64,000 bases of DNA from Algorimicrobium echini. GTDB lineage: Bacteria > Bacteroidota > Bacteroidia > Flavobacteriales > Flavobacteriaceae. The DNA lies in contig NZ_FOVN01000001.1 in the NCBI RefSeq assembly GCF_900115185.1, positions 992,001-1,056,000 on the forward strand. The letters run 5' to 3'. The notes under the pieces are model-generated. The model made no database searches and was not told where the DNA came from. It worked only from the letters and a program-made list of their open reading frames with translations. Positions 17,494 to 26,424 of the stretch are shown piece by piece (position 1 is the stretch's first letter; every line of letters begins with the position of its first letter). The position numbers and the translations under genes are program-made.

Positions 17494-19323
17494 ATGAGCA
17501 AACAATCAGAAAAAGGATTAGTATCCGCAAAGGAAGTCGCAAAAGCTATACAACTTGATAAGTATGGTATTATTGGCACTTTTGCTGGTTGGGGTTTAAT
17601 GAAATTACTAAAAATTTCTACATTAAATGCTATCTATAATCGCAATAAGCATTTGTCCGATTTAAAATTTTTAGATAGTATTTTAGATGAATTTCAAATA
17701 AAATTTGATATTCCTGAAGAAGACTTAAAACGCTTACCAAAAGAAGGTCCTTTTATTACTGTTTCCAACCATCCATTAGGTGGAATTGATGGTATTTTGC
17801 TCTTAAAATTAATGTTGGAGCAACGTAAAGACTTTAAGATAATTGCTAATTTTTTACTTAATAGAATAGAGCCTTTAAAGCCTTACATCATGCCTGTAAA
17901 CCCTTTTGAGGACAAGAAAGATGCCCAATCAAGTATTGCAGGATTTAAAAATGCTATTCTTCATTTACGAGAAGGTCATCCGTTAGGTGTTTTTCCAGCG
18001 GGTGAAGTTTCAACCTATCGTGACGGTAAATTAGTTGTGGATAGACCTTGGGAACCTGCTGCTATTAAACTCATTCAAAAAGCCAACGTGCCTGTTGTTC
18101 CTATTTATTTTCATGCCAAAAACAGTCAGCTATTTTATAAACTATCAAAAATTAGTGACACATTTAGAACGGCTAAATTGCCAAGTGAATTACTAACACA
18201 AAAACGCCGAACAATTAAAGTAAGAATTGGTAGACCAATACCAGTTGCAGATCAAAATGAACATGCTACGCTAGAGAGTTTTTCGGAGTTTTTAAGGCGA
18301 AAAACATATATGCTATCTAATTCATTTGATGAAAAAGATAATTTATTAAGTAACTTTCCAACAAAATTAAAATTACCAAAACCTCCAAAACGGATTGTAG
18401 GTCAGGTTGATAAAAAGTTAATGACGAAAGAGGTAGCTGTGCTACGTGAAGGTGATTTCCGACTTCTACAAAGTAAAAATTACGAGGTGTTTTTAGCACC
18501 TGCTAATAAAGTACCTAATATCTTGCAAGAAATTGGGCGACTACGCGAAATAACGTTTCGTGAAGTAGGCGAAGGAACCAATGAAGCTATAGATTTAGAC
18601 GCATTTGATACCTATTATCACCATATGTTTCTTTGGGATTCTGATGAAGATATTCTAGTTGGAGCTTATAGAATGGGTCTCGGATCTCAAATATTTAAAA
18701 AGTTTGGTATAGATGGATTTTATCTTCAAGATTTATTCCGTTTTGAACCAGAACTCTATAAAATGATGAGCCAATCCATTGAAATGGGTCGTGCGTTTAT
18801 TATAAAGAGTTATCAGCAAAAGCCCATGCCTTTATTCCTTCTTTGGAAAGGGATTGTTCATACCACCTTGCGGTATCCAGAACATAAATATTTAATTGGA
18901 GGTGTTAGTATTAGTAATCAATTCACAAACTTTTCTAAATCGTTAATGATAGAGTTTATGAAATCTCATTATTACGATCCTTATGTTGCACAGTATGTGC
19001 ATCCTAAAAAAGAATTTAAAGTTAAACTAAAAGATGCAGATAAAGACTTTGTGTTTGATGAAGCAGAAGCCGATTTAAATAAGTTTGACAAAATAATAGA
19101 TGAGGTTGAACCAGGTGCATTACGTTTGCCAGTTTTGCTTAAAAAATACATCAAACAAAACGCCAGATTAGTAGCCTTTAATGTGGATCCGTTATTTAAT
19201 AATTCGGTTGATGGTTTGATGTATATTAAAATTGCCGATTTGCCTGAAAGCACTGTAAAGCCAGTAATGGAAGAGTTTCAGGCAGAGTTAGAACGTAAGC
19301 TTTCTGAACAAAATGAAAGCTAA
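17494..19323 (+). CDS. bifunctional acyltransferase for aminolipid (glycine/ornithine lipid) synthesis, OlsF/GlsF-type
   Basis: 609 residues with two acyltransferase domains. Residues about 60-290 are a PlsC-like O-acyltransferase, with the catalytic NHPLGGIDG box (NHx4D), FPAGEVS and the later VPIYF block. Residues about 300-560 are an OlsB/GlsB-like N-acyltransferase of the GNAT fold (FRLLQSKNYEVFLA, LREITFREVGEGTN, and GAYRMGLG). Fused proteins of this kind in Flavobacterium and Serratia make ornithine or glycine lipids by N-acylating an amino acid and then O-acylating the product. Which amino acid is used here is not visible. It overlaps the next gene by 11 nt. Confidence 0.88.
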   Translation: MSKQSEKGLVSAKEVAKAIQLDKYGIIGTFAGWGLMKLLKISTLNAIYNRNKHLSDLKFLDSILDEFQIKFDIPEEDLKRLPKEGPFITVSNHPLGGIDGILLLKLMLEQRKDFKIIANFLLNRIEPLKPYIMPVNPFEDKKDAQSSIAGFKNAILHLREGHPLGVFPAGEVSTYRDGKLVVDRPWEPAAIKLIQKANVPVVPIYFHAKNSQLFYKLSKISDTFRTAKLPSELLTQKRRTIKVRIGRPIPVADQNEHATLESFSEFLRRKTYMLSNSFDEKDNLLSNFPTKLKLPKPPKRIVGQVDKKLMTKEVAVLREGDFRLLQSKNYEVFLAPANKVPNILQEIGRLREITFREVGEGTNEAIDLDAFDTYYHHMFLWDSDEDILVGAYRMGLGSQIFKKFGIDGFYLQDLFRFEPELYKMMSQSIEMGRAFIIKSYQQKPMPLFLLWKGIVHTTLRYPEHKYLIGGVSISNQFTNFSKSLMIEFMKSHYYDPYVAQYVHPKKEFKVKLKDADKDFVFDEAEADLNKFDKIIDEVEPGALRLPVLLKKYIKQNARLVAFNVDPLFNNSVDGLMYIKIADLPESTVKPVMEEFQAELERKLSEQNES

Positions 19324-20326
19324 TGTAATCTTTCTATTTTTTCTATTGTGTGTTGTAAAATCTTTTCCTCAAGAGGTTTCAGGTATCATTGTTGACTCAA
19401 AAACAAATACACCAATTGAAGGTGCTTCTGTATATTTCGATAATACAACCGTTGGTACAATTTCAGACATGGAAGGACTTTTTAATATCACCAAATCGGC
19501 TTCTATCAATAGTCCGTTAGTAGTTTCCTTTTTGGGATATAAAAAACAAGTTATCTCTAATTATTCCACTGAAGAAAAACTGACCATTTTTTTAGTTGAA
19601 GATATTAATGCTTTAAACGAAGTGTTTTTAGAGTCCAAAGATTCTTGGTCGCGTGCACGGAAATTGAAAGATTTCAAAACCTATTTTTTAGGAGAAACCA
19701 ATAACGCGTTATCCTGTAAAATTTTAAATGAAGAAGTTATTCGTTTACAGTTCCTAGAAACCGAAAACAAACTAGTGGCAAGTGCTACAACGCCTTTGGT
19801 TATTTTGAATGAAAACCTAAAGTACCAAATTCAATACGACTTACAAGATTTTGAAGTAACCTATCAGATGGGTGATAACTTACAAGATTTTTACCCTTCA
19901 AGTGTTTTTTATGCAGGAACATCTTTTTACATGTCAGGTGCTGTAAATAAACGAATTATTAAGCGAAGAAATAAAGTTTATAACGGTTCGGTATTGCATT
20001 TTATGCGTGTCTTATTACTAGGGAAATTAGCGGATAATAAATTTAAATTGATATTTGAGGGCAAGGAAGTACCACAAAAAAACTTTATCAGTATCTATGC
20101 TACCGATAATCCAGAATTGTATCAAGTGCGATTGTTTAAACCTTTGTTGGTTGTTTATGATAATGACACACATAATCAATCTAGAATAACTAGTAAAGAC
20201 ACCTATTTTTATTTGGATAAAAATGGTAATCATTCACCTGTAGATGGCCTTATTTTTACTGGTTATTTTGGTAAACAACGAATTGCTGATACGCTACCAC
20301 TGGATTATCAGCCAGAAAAAGATTAG
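19313..20326 (+). CDS. secreted protein with carboxypeptidase-like regulatory domain
   Basis: 337 residues. A signal peptide (VIFLFFLLCVVKSFPQ) is followed by a CarboxypepD-reg-like beta-sandwich at about 20-100 (VSGIIVDSKTNTPIEGASVYF, then GTISDMEGLFNI and VVSFLGYKK). The remaining 230 residues are beta-rich without a recognised enzyme motif, and there is no TonB plug or barrel. The start overlaps the acyltransferase gene by 11 nt, which implies coupling. It is probably an envelope protein and may be outer-membrane associated. It converges with the VOC gene, with 1 nt between stops. Confidence 0.82.
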   Translation: MKANVIFLFFLLCVVKSFPQEVSGIIVDSKTNTPIEGASVYFDNTTVGTISDMEGLFNITKSASINSPLVVSFLGYKKQVISNYSTEEKLTIFLVEDINALNEVFLESKDSWSRARKLKDFKTYFLGETNNALSCKILNEEVIRLQFLETENKLVASATTPLVILNENLKYQIQYDLQDFEVTYQMGDNLQDFYPSSVFYAGTSFYMSGAVNKRIIKRRNKVYNGSVLHFMRVLLLGKLADNKFKLIFEGKEVPQKNFISIYATDNPELYQVRLFKPLLVVYDNDTHNQSRITSKDTYFYLDKNGNHSPVDGLIFTGYFGKQRIADTLPLDYQPEKD

Positions 20327-20327
20327 T

Positions 20328-20711
20328 TTATAATTCAGAATCTATAGGCTCCCAAAGTTCAATTTTATTACCGTCGTTATCCAGAATCCAACCAAATTTA
20401 CCGTATGCATATTCTTCCATGTCGCCAACAATGGTAACACCTTCTTCTTTTAAAACTTTTAAGAGCTCCACTAAATTTTCAACTCGGTAATTAAACATAA
20501 AGTCTTTTTTAGAAGGCTCATAATATGTTGTGTCTTCGGGAAACGGACTCCATTGCGTGGTGCAATCGTTACCGTCTTTATCCTGCCATTTAAAAGTACT
20601 TCCATAATCATCTGTATCAAAGCCTAAATGTTTTTTATACCAGTCTTTGGATGCTTTAGGGTCCTTTGCTTTAAAGAAAATGCCACCAATTCCTGTAACG
20701 CGTTTTTTCAT
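20328..20711 (-). CDS. VOC-family (glyoxalase/bleomycin-resistance fold) protein
   Basis: 127 residues with the paired beta-alpha-beta-beta-beta modules of the VOC fold. The first module has GIGGIFFKAKDPKASKDWYKKHLGF, and the second ends with GKFGWILDNDGNKIELWEP, where the terminal Glu is a usual metal ligand. VOC enzymes include glyoxalases, dioxygenases and resistance proteins, and the substrate cannot be inferred. It is the last gene of a small minus-strand operon with DUF1801, DUF4199 and a second VOC gene. Confidence 0.85.
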   Translation of the reverse strand: MKKRVTGIGGIFFKAKDPKASKDWYKKHLGFDTDDYGSTFKWQDKDGNDCTTQWSPFPEDTTYYEPSKKDFMFNYRVENLVELLKVLKEEGVTIVGDMEEYAYGKFGWILDNDGNKIELWEPIDSEL

Positions 20712-20713
20712 AA

Positions 20714-21172
20714 TTATGCTTTTTTAATATTTGTTTCATAGATAGAAATCCACTCTTTTACGGTGAGTTTTTTACAAAGTTCCGCAATAAGCTCTAATGG
20801 AATTTCGTCTATCTTTTTAAATCGGATACAGCTTTTGCCCATATCCAGTTTTCGTTTACAGTATTTTGGATATTCGGAAACAAACCAATCGTGAATTTCT
20901 GGAACCGCATAGATACCGCTATGATATAAATTAATTGAGTTTTTCTGTGAAGCAAAACTCATAAATGGTAAAGGTTCTTTTGGATTGCAATGGTATCCGT
21001 CCGGGTAAATGCTATGTGGTACAAAATAACCTATCATACCATATTGAATGCCTTCTTGAAAGTCTTTGGGTAAATTATCCTTTATAGTATTACGAAGTTT
21101 TTTTAGTGTTTCTTGGCGTTCTTTAGGCGTTTGATTAATATAATCTTCAGCCGATGTTGCTTTGTATTGCAT
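20714..21172 (-). CDS. DUF1801-family protein
   Basis: 152 residues. The family pattern is visible: YINQTPKERQETLKKLRNTIKDNLP, EGIQYGMIGYFVP, a Phe/Ser strand (LPFMSFASQKNSINLYHSG) and the terminal helical CIRFKKIDEIPLELIAEL. DUF1801 proteins share a fold with YdhG/YobT-like proteins; no reaction is established. It starts 1 nt from the DUF4199 gene, so the two are translated from the same message. Confidence 0.85.
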   Translation of the reverse strand: MQYKATSAEDYINQTPKERQETLKKLRNTIKDNLPKDFQEGIQYGMIGYFVPHSIYPDGYHCNPKEPLPFMSFASQKNSINLYHSGIYAVPEIHDWFVSEYPKYCKRKLDMGKSCIRFKKIDEIPLELIAELCKKLTVKEWISIYETNIKKA

Positions 21173-21173
21173 T

Positions 21174-21686
21174 CTATTTGCTTTTACGTTGTAGTATTAA
21201 ACCAGATATTAAAGATATAATAAATCCTATAATTAAAGCCGTCAAGGCCATGACTGTAAAACCAATGAATGGATTTTTAAACAATTCTTTTTCAGATTCA
21301 AGTTCTTTTAATTTTTCTTCAAATTCCGCAGGGTCTAGGTTCTCTCGAAATTGTTCCACATAATGTGCATAATACTCATTTATAAAATCTGGATTAATAT
21401 ACTCCGTATAAATCACATTAATTAACCCGAAAGTTATAGCGGCACATATTGAAATTAATAAGCCTAAAGTTAATGCTTTTGAAAAGCTAATTATGCCATT
21501 ATTAATGGTGTCTCGATAACTTTTTATTCCAAAATAAATAACGGATAATGCTAAAATAATGCTAACGTATCCAAAAACTTCACTAATTGTGTAGTTCATG
21601 TAATCTTCAATAAGAAAAGAAAAACTAAAGAGTATTATTAACAAGGTACTGCTGTAGACACCAAATTTTTTTACCGTGGATTTCAT
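21174..21686 (-). CDS. DUF4199 membrane protein
   Basis: 170 residues with four predicted membrane helices (about 11-25, 36-52, 72-92 and 143-165) and a charged, Glu-rich loop at about 105-135 between helices three and four. This is the layout of the Bacteroidota DUF4199 family, whose function is not known. DUF4199 genes often lie with HTH regulators and VOC genes, as here. Confidence 0.85.
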   Translation of the reverse strand: MKSTVKKFGVYSSTLLIILFSFSFLIEDYMNYTISEVFGYVSIILALSVIYFGIKSYRDTINNGIISFSKALTLGLLISICAAITFGLINVIYTEYINPDFINEYYAHYVEQFRENLDPAEFEEKLKELESEKELFKNPFIGFTVMALTALIIGFIISLISGLILQRKSK

Positions 21687-21703
21687 TTTTAATAGTTTAT
21701 CAA

Positions 21704-22075
21704 TTAGATGTGTTGGTCTACTAGAATCGTATTCCCATCAGGATTACTAATAACAAAGCTACCTGGACCAGACGTGTTGGTTTTTACTTCAGATATAAAT
21801 GATACATCTTTTTCCTTGAGTTGGCTTTGAATGTCACGAACATCTGTAAATGTTTTTAGCGTGTTAGCGTTTTCATCCCAACCCGGATTAAAAGTTAGAA
21901 TATTATTTTCAAACATTCCTTGAAATAAGCCTATTAAGGTTTTATTGTTTTTCATAATCAGGTAATTTTTTTCCATGTCACCACCGAAAACTTTAAATCC
22001 GAGAGTTTCATAAAATATTTTTGATTTTGATAAATTCTTAACACTTAAGCTAACTGAAAAAGCTCCTAATTCCAT
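21704..22075 (-). CDS. VOC-family (glyoxalase-like) protein
   Basis: 123 residues. AFSVSLSVKNLSKSKIFYETLGFKVF starts the first VOC module, and the second ends with GPGSFVISNPDGNTILVDQH. It is first in its operon, with a TATTTTTG -7 element about 26 nt upstream and a pair of dyad boxes just beyond that. It shares little sequence with the other VOC gene at the operon's end, so it is not a recent duplicate. Confidence 0.83.
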   Translation of the reverse strand: MELGAFSVSLSVKNLSKSKIFYETLGFKVFGGDMEKNYLIMKNNKTLIGLFQGMFENNILTFNPGWDENANTLKTFTDVRDIQSQLKEKDVSFISEVKTNTSGPGSFVISNPDGNTILVDQHI

Positions 22076-22100
22076 AATATGATAGTTTAAAATTAATAAT

Positions 22101-22108
22101 CAAAAATA
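22101..22108 (-). promoter_or_regulatory. -7 promoter element of the VOC/DUF4199 operon
   Basis: On the minus strand this reads TATTTTTG (exact TAnnTTTG). The predicted transcription start is near 22095, leaving a leader of about 20 nt. No TTG was seen at the -33 position, which suits an activator-dependent promoter. Confidence 0.55.
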
Positions 22109-22132
22109 GAAGATTTGTTATTTTTAGCGCTC

Positions 22133-22166
22133 ATACTAAAGTACCAAAACCCACTTACTTTAGTAT
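22133..22166. promoter_or_regulatory. paired dyad operator upstream of the VOC/DUF4199 operon
   Basis: ATACTAAAGTA at 22133-22143 and TACTTTAGTAT at 22156-22166 are perfect inverted copies 12 nt apart. Each arm is itself a dyad, TACT-N2-AGTA, and their centres are 23 bp (about two turns) apart. Relative to the predicted start they centre near -43 and -66, classic activator positions. The gene next door encodes a LuxR/NarL-type HTH protein, the natural candidate to bind, though that is inference. Confidence 0.6.
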
Positions 22167-22179
22167 AAATGTAGGGAAA

Positions 22180-22590
22180 TTAAATAATTTGGAGTTGTTT
22201 GGCTATTTTTAGTGCTTCCGTTCGTCTTTTAGCCTGTAGTTTTGCCAATAAGTTTGATACATGTGTTTTTACAGTACTTTCAGAAACAAATAATTTTTCG
22301 CCAATTTCTTTATTAGATAAGCCTTCTGATATTTGTTTTAGAACAGCATATTCACGCGTTGTAATTTCTAATTCTTTTAATTTGTGCGTGTCTATTTTTT
22401 TGGTCAGTATAGGTTGATGCGTAGCATTTTTCTTACTGATATAAACGCCGACAAAGAAACATACAATAGCGCTAAACGCAATGGCGATTTCAATTTTTAA
22501 GTCTCCAGAAATTACGGCATACTGGCTCAATTGAAATAATGAAAGTAAAGCAATAATAAGTGCAGAGAAAATAAAAACGGTTTTTTTCAT
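22180..22590 (-). CDS. membrane-anchored LuxR/NarL-type HTH regulator
   Basis: 136 residues. Two hydrophobic helices (about 4-22 and 33-51) precede a C-terminal LuxR-type HTH at about 70-132 (ELEITTREYAVLKQISEGLSNKEIGEKLFVSESTVKTHVSNLLAKL). There is no receiver or ligand domain, so the signal is likely sensed in or at the membrane or through a partner. It starts 9 nt after the hydroxyacid dehydrogenase gene. Just downstream lie the dyad boxes and promoter of the VOC operon, its likely target. Confidence 0.85.
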   Translation of the reverse strand: MKKTVFIFSALIIALLSLFQLSQYAVISGDLKIEIAIAFSAIVCFFVGVYISKKNATHQPILTKKIDTHKLKELEITTREYAVLKQISEGLSNKEIGEKLFVSESTVKTHVSNLLAKLQAKRRTEALKIAKQLQII

Positions 22591-22599
22591 AAGGATGAA

Positions 22600-23535
22600 T
22601 TAACAAAATTTTGCTTGGATTTTATTGACGATGGTTTGTGCTAATTTTACTTTACTCTCTATTGTCCAACCCGCAATATGCGGTGTTAAAAGCACATTTT
22701 CGGCTTTAATTAAATACTGAAAAGCCTCTGGCATTTTAGATGAAAATAACTGTTCAAACGATGCTTTTTCGTATTCTAAAACATCTAATCCAGCACCTAA
22801 AATTTTACCTGACTTTAAGGCTAATACCAAATCACTTGTAACCACACTTTTTCCGCGTGCTGTATTGAGAAGCCAGAATGGTTTTTTGAATGCGTTTATA
22901 AATTCTGTATTCACCATATTTAGTGTAAGGGGTGTTTGTGGTGTGTGTAAACTTAATACATCGGCTTGGGCTTGCAATGTTTTTAAAGTGACCTGTTCTG
23001 CATTTTCGTCACCAACATGGGATTGAATGTCGTAACATAAAACGGTGACATCAAAGCCTCGTAATTTTTTAGCAAAGGCTTTCCCCATATTTCCATAACC
23101 AATTAAGCCTACGGTTTTTCCATCTAACTCAATACCTCGGTTTTCTTCCCGTAACCATTGGCCGTTTCTAACTTCATGGTCTGCTTTGTTAAATTTGTTA
23201 AATAAAGAAAGCAGCATGCCTAATGTATGTTCGCCAACAGCATTTCTGTTACCTTCTGGTGCTGAAATAAGTTGAATTCCTTTTTGTAGCGCGTATTCAC
23301 CATCAATATTTTCAACACCTGCACCAACACGACCAATAAATTTAAGATTGGTAGCTGCATCCAAAAATTGCTTATCTATAGAAAAACGACTACGGATAAT
23401 AATACCATCATAGTTTTGAATTTTAGCTTCAATTTCAGATTTAGAAGACGAATAATCTTCATCATTTTGAAAGCCCATAGCGTTTAATTGCTCCAGCATT
23501 AATGGGTGATTGGTGTCTAAATGGAGTATTTTCAT
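22600..23535 (-). CDS. D-2-hydroxyacid dehydrogenase (phosphoglycerate dehydrogenase-like)
   Basis: 311 residues. The NAD-binding motif GLIGYGNMGKAFAKKL and the catalytic Arg (NTARGKSVV), Glu (LDVLEYE) and His (LTPHIAGWT) of the family are present. It oxidises or reduces a D-2-hydroxyacid. The architecture lacks the C-terminal ACT domain of classic SerA, so it may be a short phosphoglycerate dehydrogenase or another 2-hydroxyacid enzyme. No serC/serB is adjacent in the window. A TATATTTG -7 element lies about 30 nt upstream. Confidence 0.9.
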   Translation of the reverse strand: MKILHLDTNHPLMLEQLNAMGFQNDEDYSSSKSEIEAKIQNYDGIIIRSRFSIDKQFLDAATNLKFIGRVGAGVENIDGEYALQKGIQLISAPEGNRNAVGEHTLGMLLSLFNKFNKADHEVRNGQWLREENRGIELDGKTVGLIGYGNMGKAFAKKLRGFDVTVLCYDIQSHVGDENAEQVTLKTLQAQADVLSLHTPQTPLTLNMVNTEFINAFKKPFWLLNTARGKSVVTSDLVLALKSGKILGAGLDVLEYEKASFEQLFSSKMPEAFQYLIKAENVLLTPHIAGWTIESKVKLAQTIVNKIQAKFC

Positions 23536-23563
23536 GTATGTAAAAACAACAGATTAGTTTATT

Positions 23564-23571
23564 CAAATATA
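23564..23571 (-). promoter_or_regulatory. -7 promoter element of the hydroxyacid dehydrogenase-HTH operon
   Basis: On the minus strand this reads TATATTTG (exact TAnnTTTG), with a predicted leader of about 23 nt. Confidence 0.55.
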
Positions 23572-23764
23572 TGAAACCTAAACATGAACTCCCGATTTTC
23601 AATTCAAGATATTGTTCGTGCTTATACTTATGAATTCCTTCTTCATTTGGTAAATAAGTACTTAAGATTTCTTTTCTAGTTGAAACGGCATCCTTTCGTT
23701 TAAAAAAAGAAAAAATAGGCTGTATAGCGCGACTGTATAGTTACACCGAAAAACTATTTAAATA

Positions 23765-25138
23765 TTAAAACCCTAAAATGAGTTTGGCAATGGTAAAGTA
23801 AATTAAAATACCAAATAAATCATTACTGGTGGTGATAAAAGGTCCGGTTGCTACTGCTGGATCTATACCGCGTTTGTCCAAGAAGATAGGGATAAAGGTT
23901 CCAACCAACGCAGCCATAAGAATTACGGCAACCAAAGCAATACTTATGGTTATAGAAACGATATAAGGTGTGCTGAACACAAAATGCGTAATTAACAATC
24001 CAATACAAGCAATGGCAACGCCATTTACTAAACCTAGAAGTGCTTCTTTTAAAAGCCGTTTAATAATATTGCCATCTATACTGTCATTGGCCAAACCTTG
24101 TACAACAATGGCAGACGACTGAACACCCACATTACCAGCGGTTGCTTGGATTAACGGTACAAAGCTTAACAGAACGACAAAGGCTCCCATATGGTCATTA
24201 AATTGTTCTATTATTCCTGCAGCTCCAAGTCCGCCAAACATACCAATTAATAGCCATGGTAATCGTGCTTTGGTGAGCTTCCAAATGCTATCATCGGCTT
24301 CTACACCTTGTGAGATACCTGCTGCTAATTGGTAATCCTTATCGGCTTCTTCACGAATAACATCTACAATATCATCAATAGTAATTCGGCCTAAAAGTGT
24401 GTAATTTTTATCGACTACAGGAATGGCTTCCAAATCATATTTTTGCATGATTTTCGCTACTTCTTCAGCGTCTTCATCAACAAAAACGTAATCCACACTG
24501 GTTATGTAGATATCGGCAATTTTCTGATCGCTTTTTGCAACAATTAAATCTTTTAAGGATAAACGTCCTTTCAGTTTATCTTTTCTGTCCACAACATAAA
24601 TAGAATGTACGCGAGTAACATCTTTAGCTTGTCCACGAATACGGCGTAAACAACCTGCAACCGTCCAAGTTTCGTAAACTTTTACCAGCTCTTTACCCAT
24701 AAGTCCACCAGCAGTGTCCTCATCATAGGCTAAAAGTTCGGTTATTTCGTCACGATGTTCCGTGTCTTCAATATGAGAGATGACTTCGGCCTGACGTTCT
24801 TCAGATAATTCTGCAATAATATCGGCTGCATCATCGGTATCTAATTCTTCAATTTCTTCCGCAATTTCTTTAGCCGAAAGGTTTTTAAGAATTTTTTCTC
24901 GTGTATCTTCATCCAATTCCATCAGAATATCTGCGGTGGTTTCAGAATCTAATAGCTTGATTACATAAACGGCTTCCTCCAGATTTATTTCATCAAGAAT
25001 TTCAGCAATATCAGCATGGTGAAATTCATTTAACAAGGCTTTTAATTCCTTATCGTTTTTATTTTCGATGAGGGTTTCAACCTGTTCTATAAGTTCATCA
25101 GTGAGCTGAAATTGTATGTTTTCTTTTTCTTCGGACAT
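23765..25138 (-). CDS. mgtE: magnesium transporter MgtE
   Basis: 457 residues. MgtE is a gated Mg2+ channel of the inner membrane. The N-terminal acidic superhelical domain (about 1-130, with ADIAEILDEINLEEAVYVIKLL repeats) and two CBS domains (about 138-260) form the cytoplasmic Mg2+ sensor. Five transmembrane helices follow (about 285-457), including the conserved pore region GNVGVQSSAIVVQGLA and FIPIFLDKRGIDPAVATGPF. It ends an apparent operon of TPR gene, DUF4286, rsmA and mgtE. Confidence 0.96.
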   Translation of the reverse strand: MSEEKENIQFQLTDELIEQVETLIENKNDKELKALLNEFHHADIAEILDEINLEEAVYVIKLLDSETTADILMELDEDTREKILKNLSAKEIAEEIEELDTDDAADIIAELSEERQAEVISHIEDTEHRDEITELLAYDEDTAGGLMGKELVKVYETWTVAGCLRRIRGQAKDVTRVHSIYVVDRKDKLKGRLSLKDLIVAKSDQKIADIYITSVDYVFVDEDAEEVAKIMQKYDLEAIPVVDKNYTLLGRITIDDIVDVIREEADKDYQLAAGISQGVEADDSIWKLTKARLPWLLIGMFGGLGAAGIIEQFNDHMGAFVVLLSFVPLIQATAGNVGVQSSAIVVQGLANDSIDGNIIKRLLKEALLGLVNGVAIACIGLLITHFVFSTPYIVSITISIALVAVILMAALVGTFIPIFLDKRGIDPAVATGPFITTSNDLFGILIYFTIAKLILGF

Positions 25139-25176
25139 GCGTTTTTGTTAGTTTGTTTTGTTATTATAACAAAACT

Positions 25177-25956
25177 TTAGTCGGTTTCATCAGTTTCTAT
25201 CAGTTGTGTAAGTTCTATAAAAGCGGTTACAGACAATTGTTCTGGTCGCTTGTCAAAGATAGTATTTGCTTTTAAATTATCAGACAGATTAAAGGTTTTT
25301 AAGCTGTTTCGAAGTGTTTTTCTCCGCTGTTGAAACGCTTGTTTAACCACTTTAAAAAATAGCTTTTCGTTGCAAGGGAGTTTAAAATTTTCTTTTCGTT
25401 TTAAAATAAGTACGCCAGAATCGACTTTTGGAGGTGGATTAAAAACCGTTGGCGGAACGGTAAATAAATAATCTGCTTCATAAAATGCCTGTGTTAAAAC
25501 GGATAAAATACCATATACTTTACTGCCCTCTTTAGAGCAAATACGTTGGGCAACTTCTTTTTGAAACATGCCCGAAAACTCCGGAATCTGGTCCCGCATT
25601 TCTAAAGTTTTAAAAACGATTTGTGTAGAAATGTTATACGGGAAATTTCCAATTATAGCAAAAGGCTCATCTTTAAAAACGGTGGTTAAATCGTACTTTA
25701 AAAAATCTTGTTCGATAACCCTATCGGCTAAATTAAGATAGTTGTTTTTTAAATACGCAACGGATTCGGTATCAATTTCTATAACATGGGTTGTGCTATT
25801 TTTTTTTAGAAGGTACTTGGTTAACACACCCATACCTGGACCAATTTCAAGAACATGCTTGTAGCCTTTAAAAGACAAGGTGTCGGCTATTTTTTCCGCA
25901 ATAGTTTCATCGGTTAAAAAATGTTGGCCTAAATGTTTTTTTGCTTTTACAGACAT
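25177..25956 (-). CDS. rsmA: 16S rRNA (adenine1518/1519-N6)-dimethyltransferase
   Basis: 259 residues, the usual KsgA length. It dimethylates two adenosines in the 3' hairpin of 16S rRNA during 30S maturation. [21 protein letters not shown] motif [16 protein letters not shown] and the catalytic IGNFPYNIS motif are all intact, as is the C-terminal [14 protein letters not shown] block. It lies 38 nt before mgtE and 39 nt after the DUF4286 gene on the same strand. Confidence 0.97.
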   Translation of the reverse strand: MSVKAKKHLGQHFLTDETIAEKIADTLSFKGYKHVLEIGPGMGVLTKYLLKKNSTTHVIEIDTESVAYLKNNYLNLADRVIEQDFLKYDLTTVFKDEPFAIIGNFPYNISTQIVFKTLEMRDQIPEFSGMFQKEVAQRICSKEGSKVYGILSVLTQAFYEADYLFTVPPTVFNPPPKVDSGVLILKRKENFKLPCNEKLFFKVVKQAFQQRRKTLRNSLKTFNLSDNLKANTIFDKRPEQLSVTAFIELTQLIETDETD

Positions 25957-25995
25957 GATATGTGTTTTTGTTTTTTTTTGAAAATAGACTATTTT

Positions 25996-26322
25996 CTATT
26001 CAGCACTTGCAGTAAATTCTTCAATAATTTCTAATTCTGTTCGGAATGCAAGCATTTTCTCACCAAATTTTTTAAGTCCTTCTAAGCGTAGGGCGTCTGC
26101 ATTGTTTTTATAATAATTCTCTAAATTCTCGCGCGAATGTGCACGGTATTGCACGGAATAAGTTACGCCTCCCATTTCTTCTTCAATGAGAACACGTGTT
26201 AGCTTTGCTTCTTTAAAATTTCCAGTAGCCAATACTTTTGGAATGTGGTCTGTTTTCATCCAATTTAACCAATCTTCATGCAGGTTATTTTCAATGTTTA
26301 TGGTTACATTATATATAATCAT
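25996..26322 (-). CDS. DUF4286-family protein
   Basis: 108 residues with a ferredoxin-like (dimeric alpha/beta-barrel) pattern. It has an opening strand MIIYNVTINIENNL, a helix HEDWLNWMKTDHIPKVLATGNF, a GVTYSVQYRAHSRENLENYY segment and a C-terminal strand. The function is unknown. It is conserved next to rsmA in many Flavobacteriaceae, which suggests a housekeeping role. Confidence 0.82.
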   Translation of the reverse strand: MIIYNVTINIENNLHEDWLNWMKTDHIPKVLATGNFKEAKLTRVLIEEEMGGVTYSVQYRAHSRENLENYYKNNADALRLEGLKKFGEKMLAFRTELEIIEEFTASAE

Positions 26323-26424
26323 AGGGAATGGGTTTATTGTTTAAAACTAGATGTGCAAATTACAGGAGTTCTAGCTCATCATCAAAGGGTTTTGCGCTTT
26401 TTTATAAACGCTTGTTTTTTCTTG

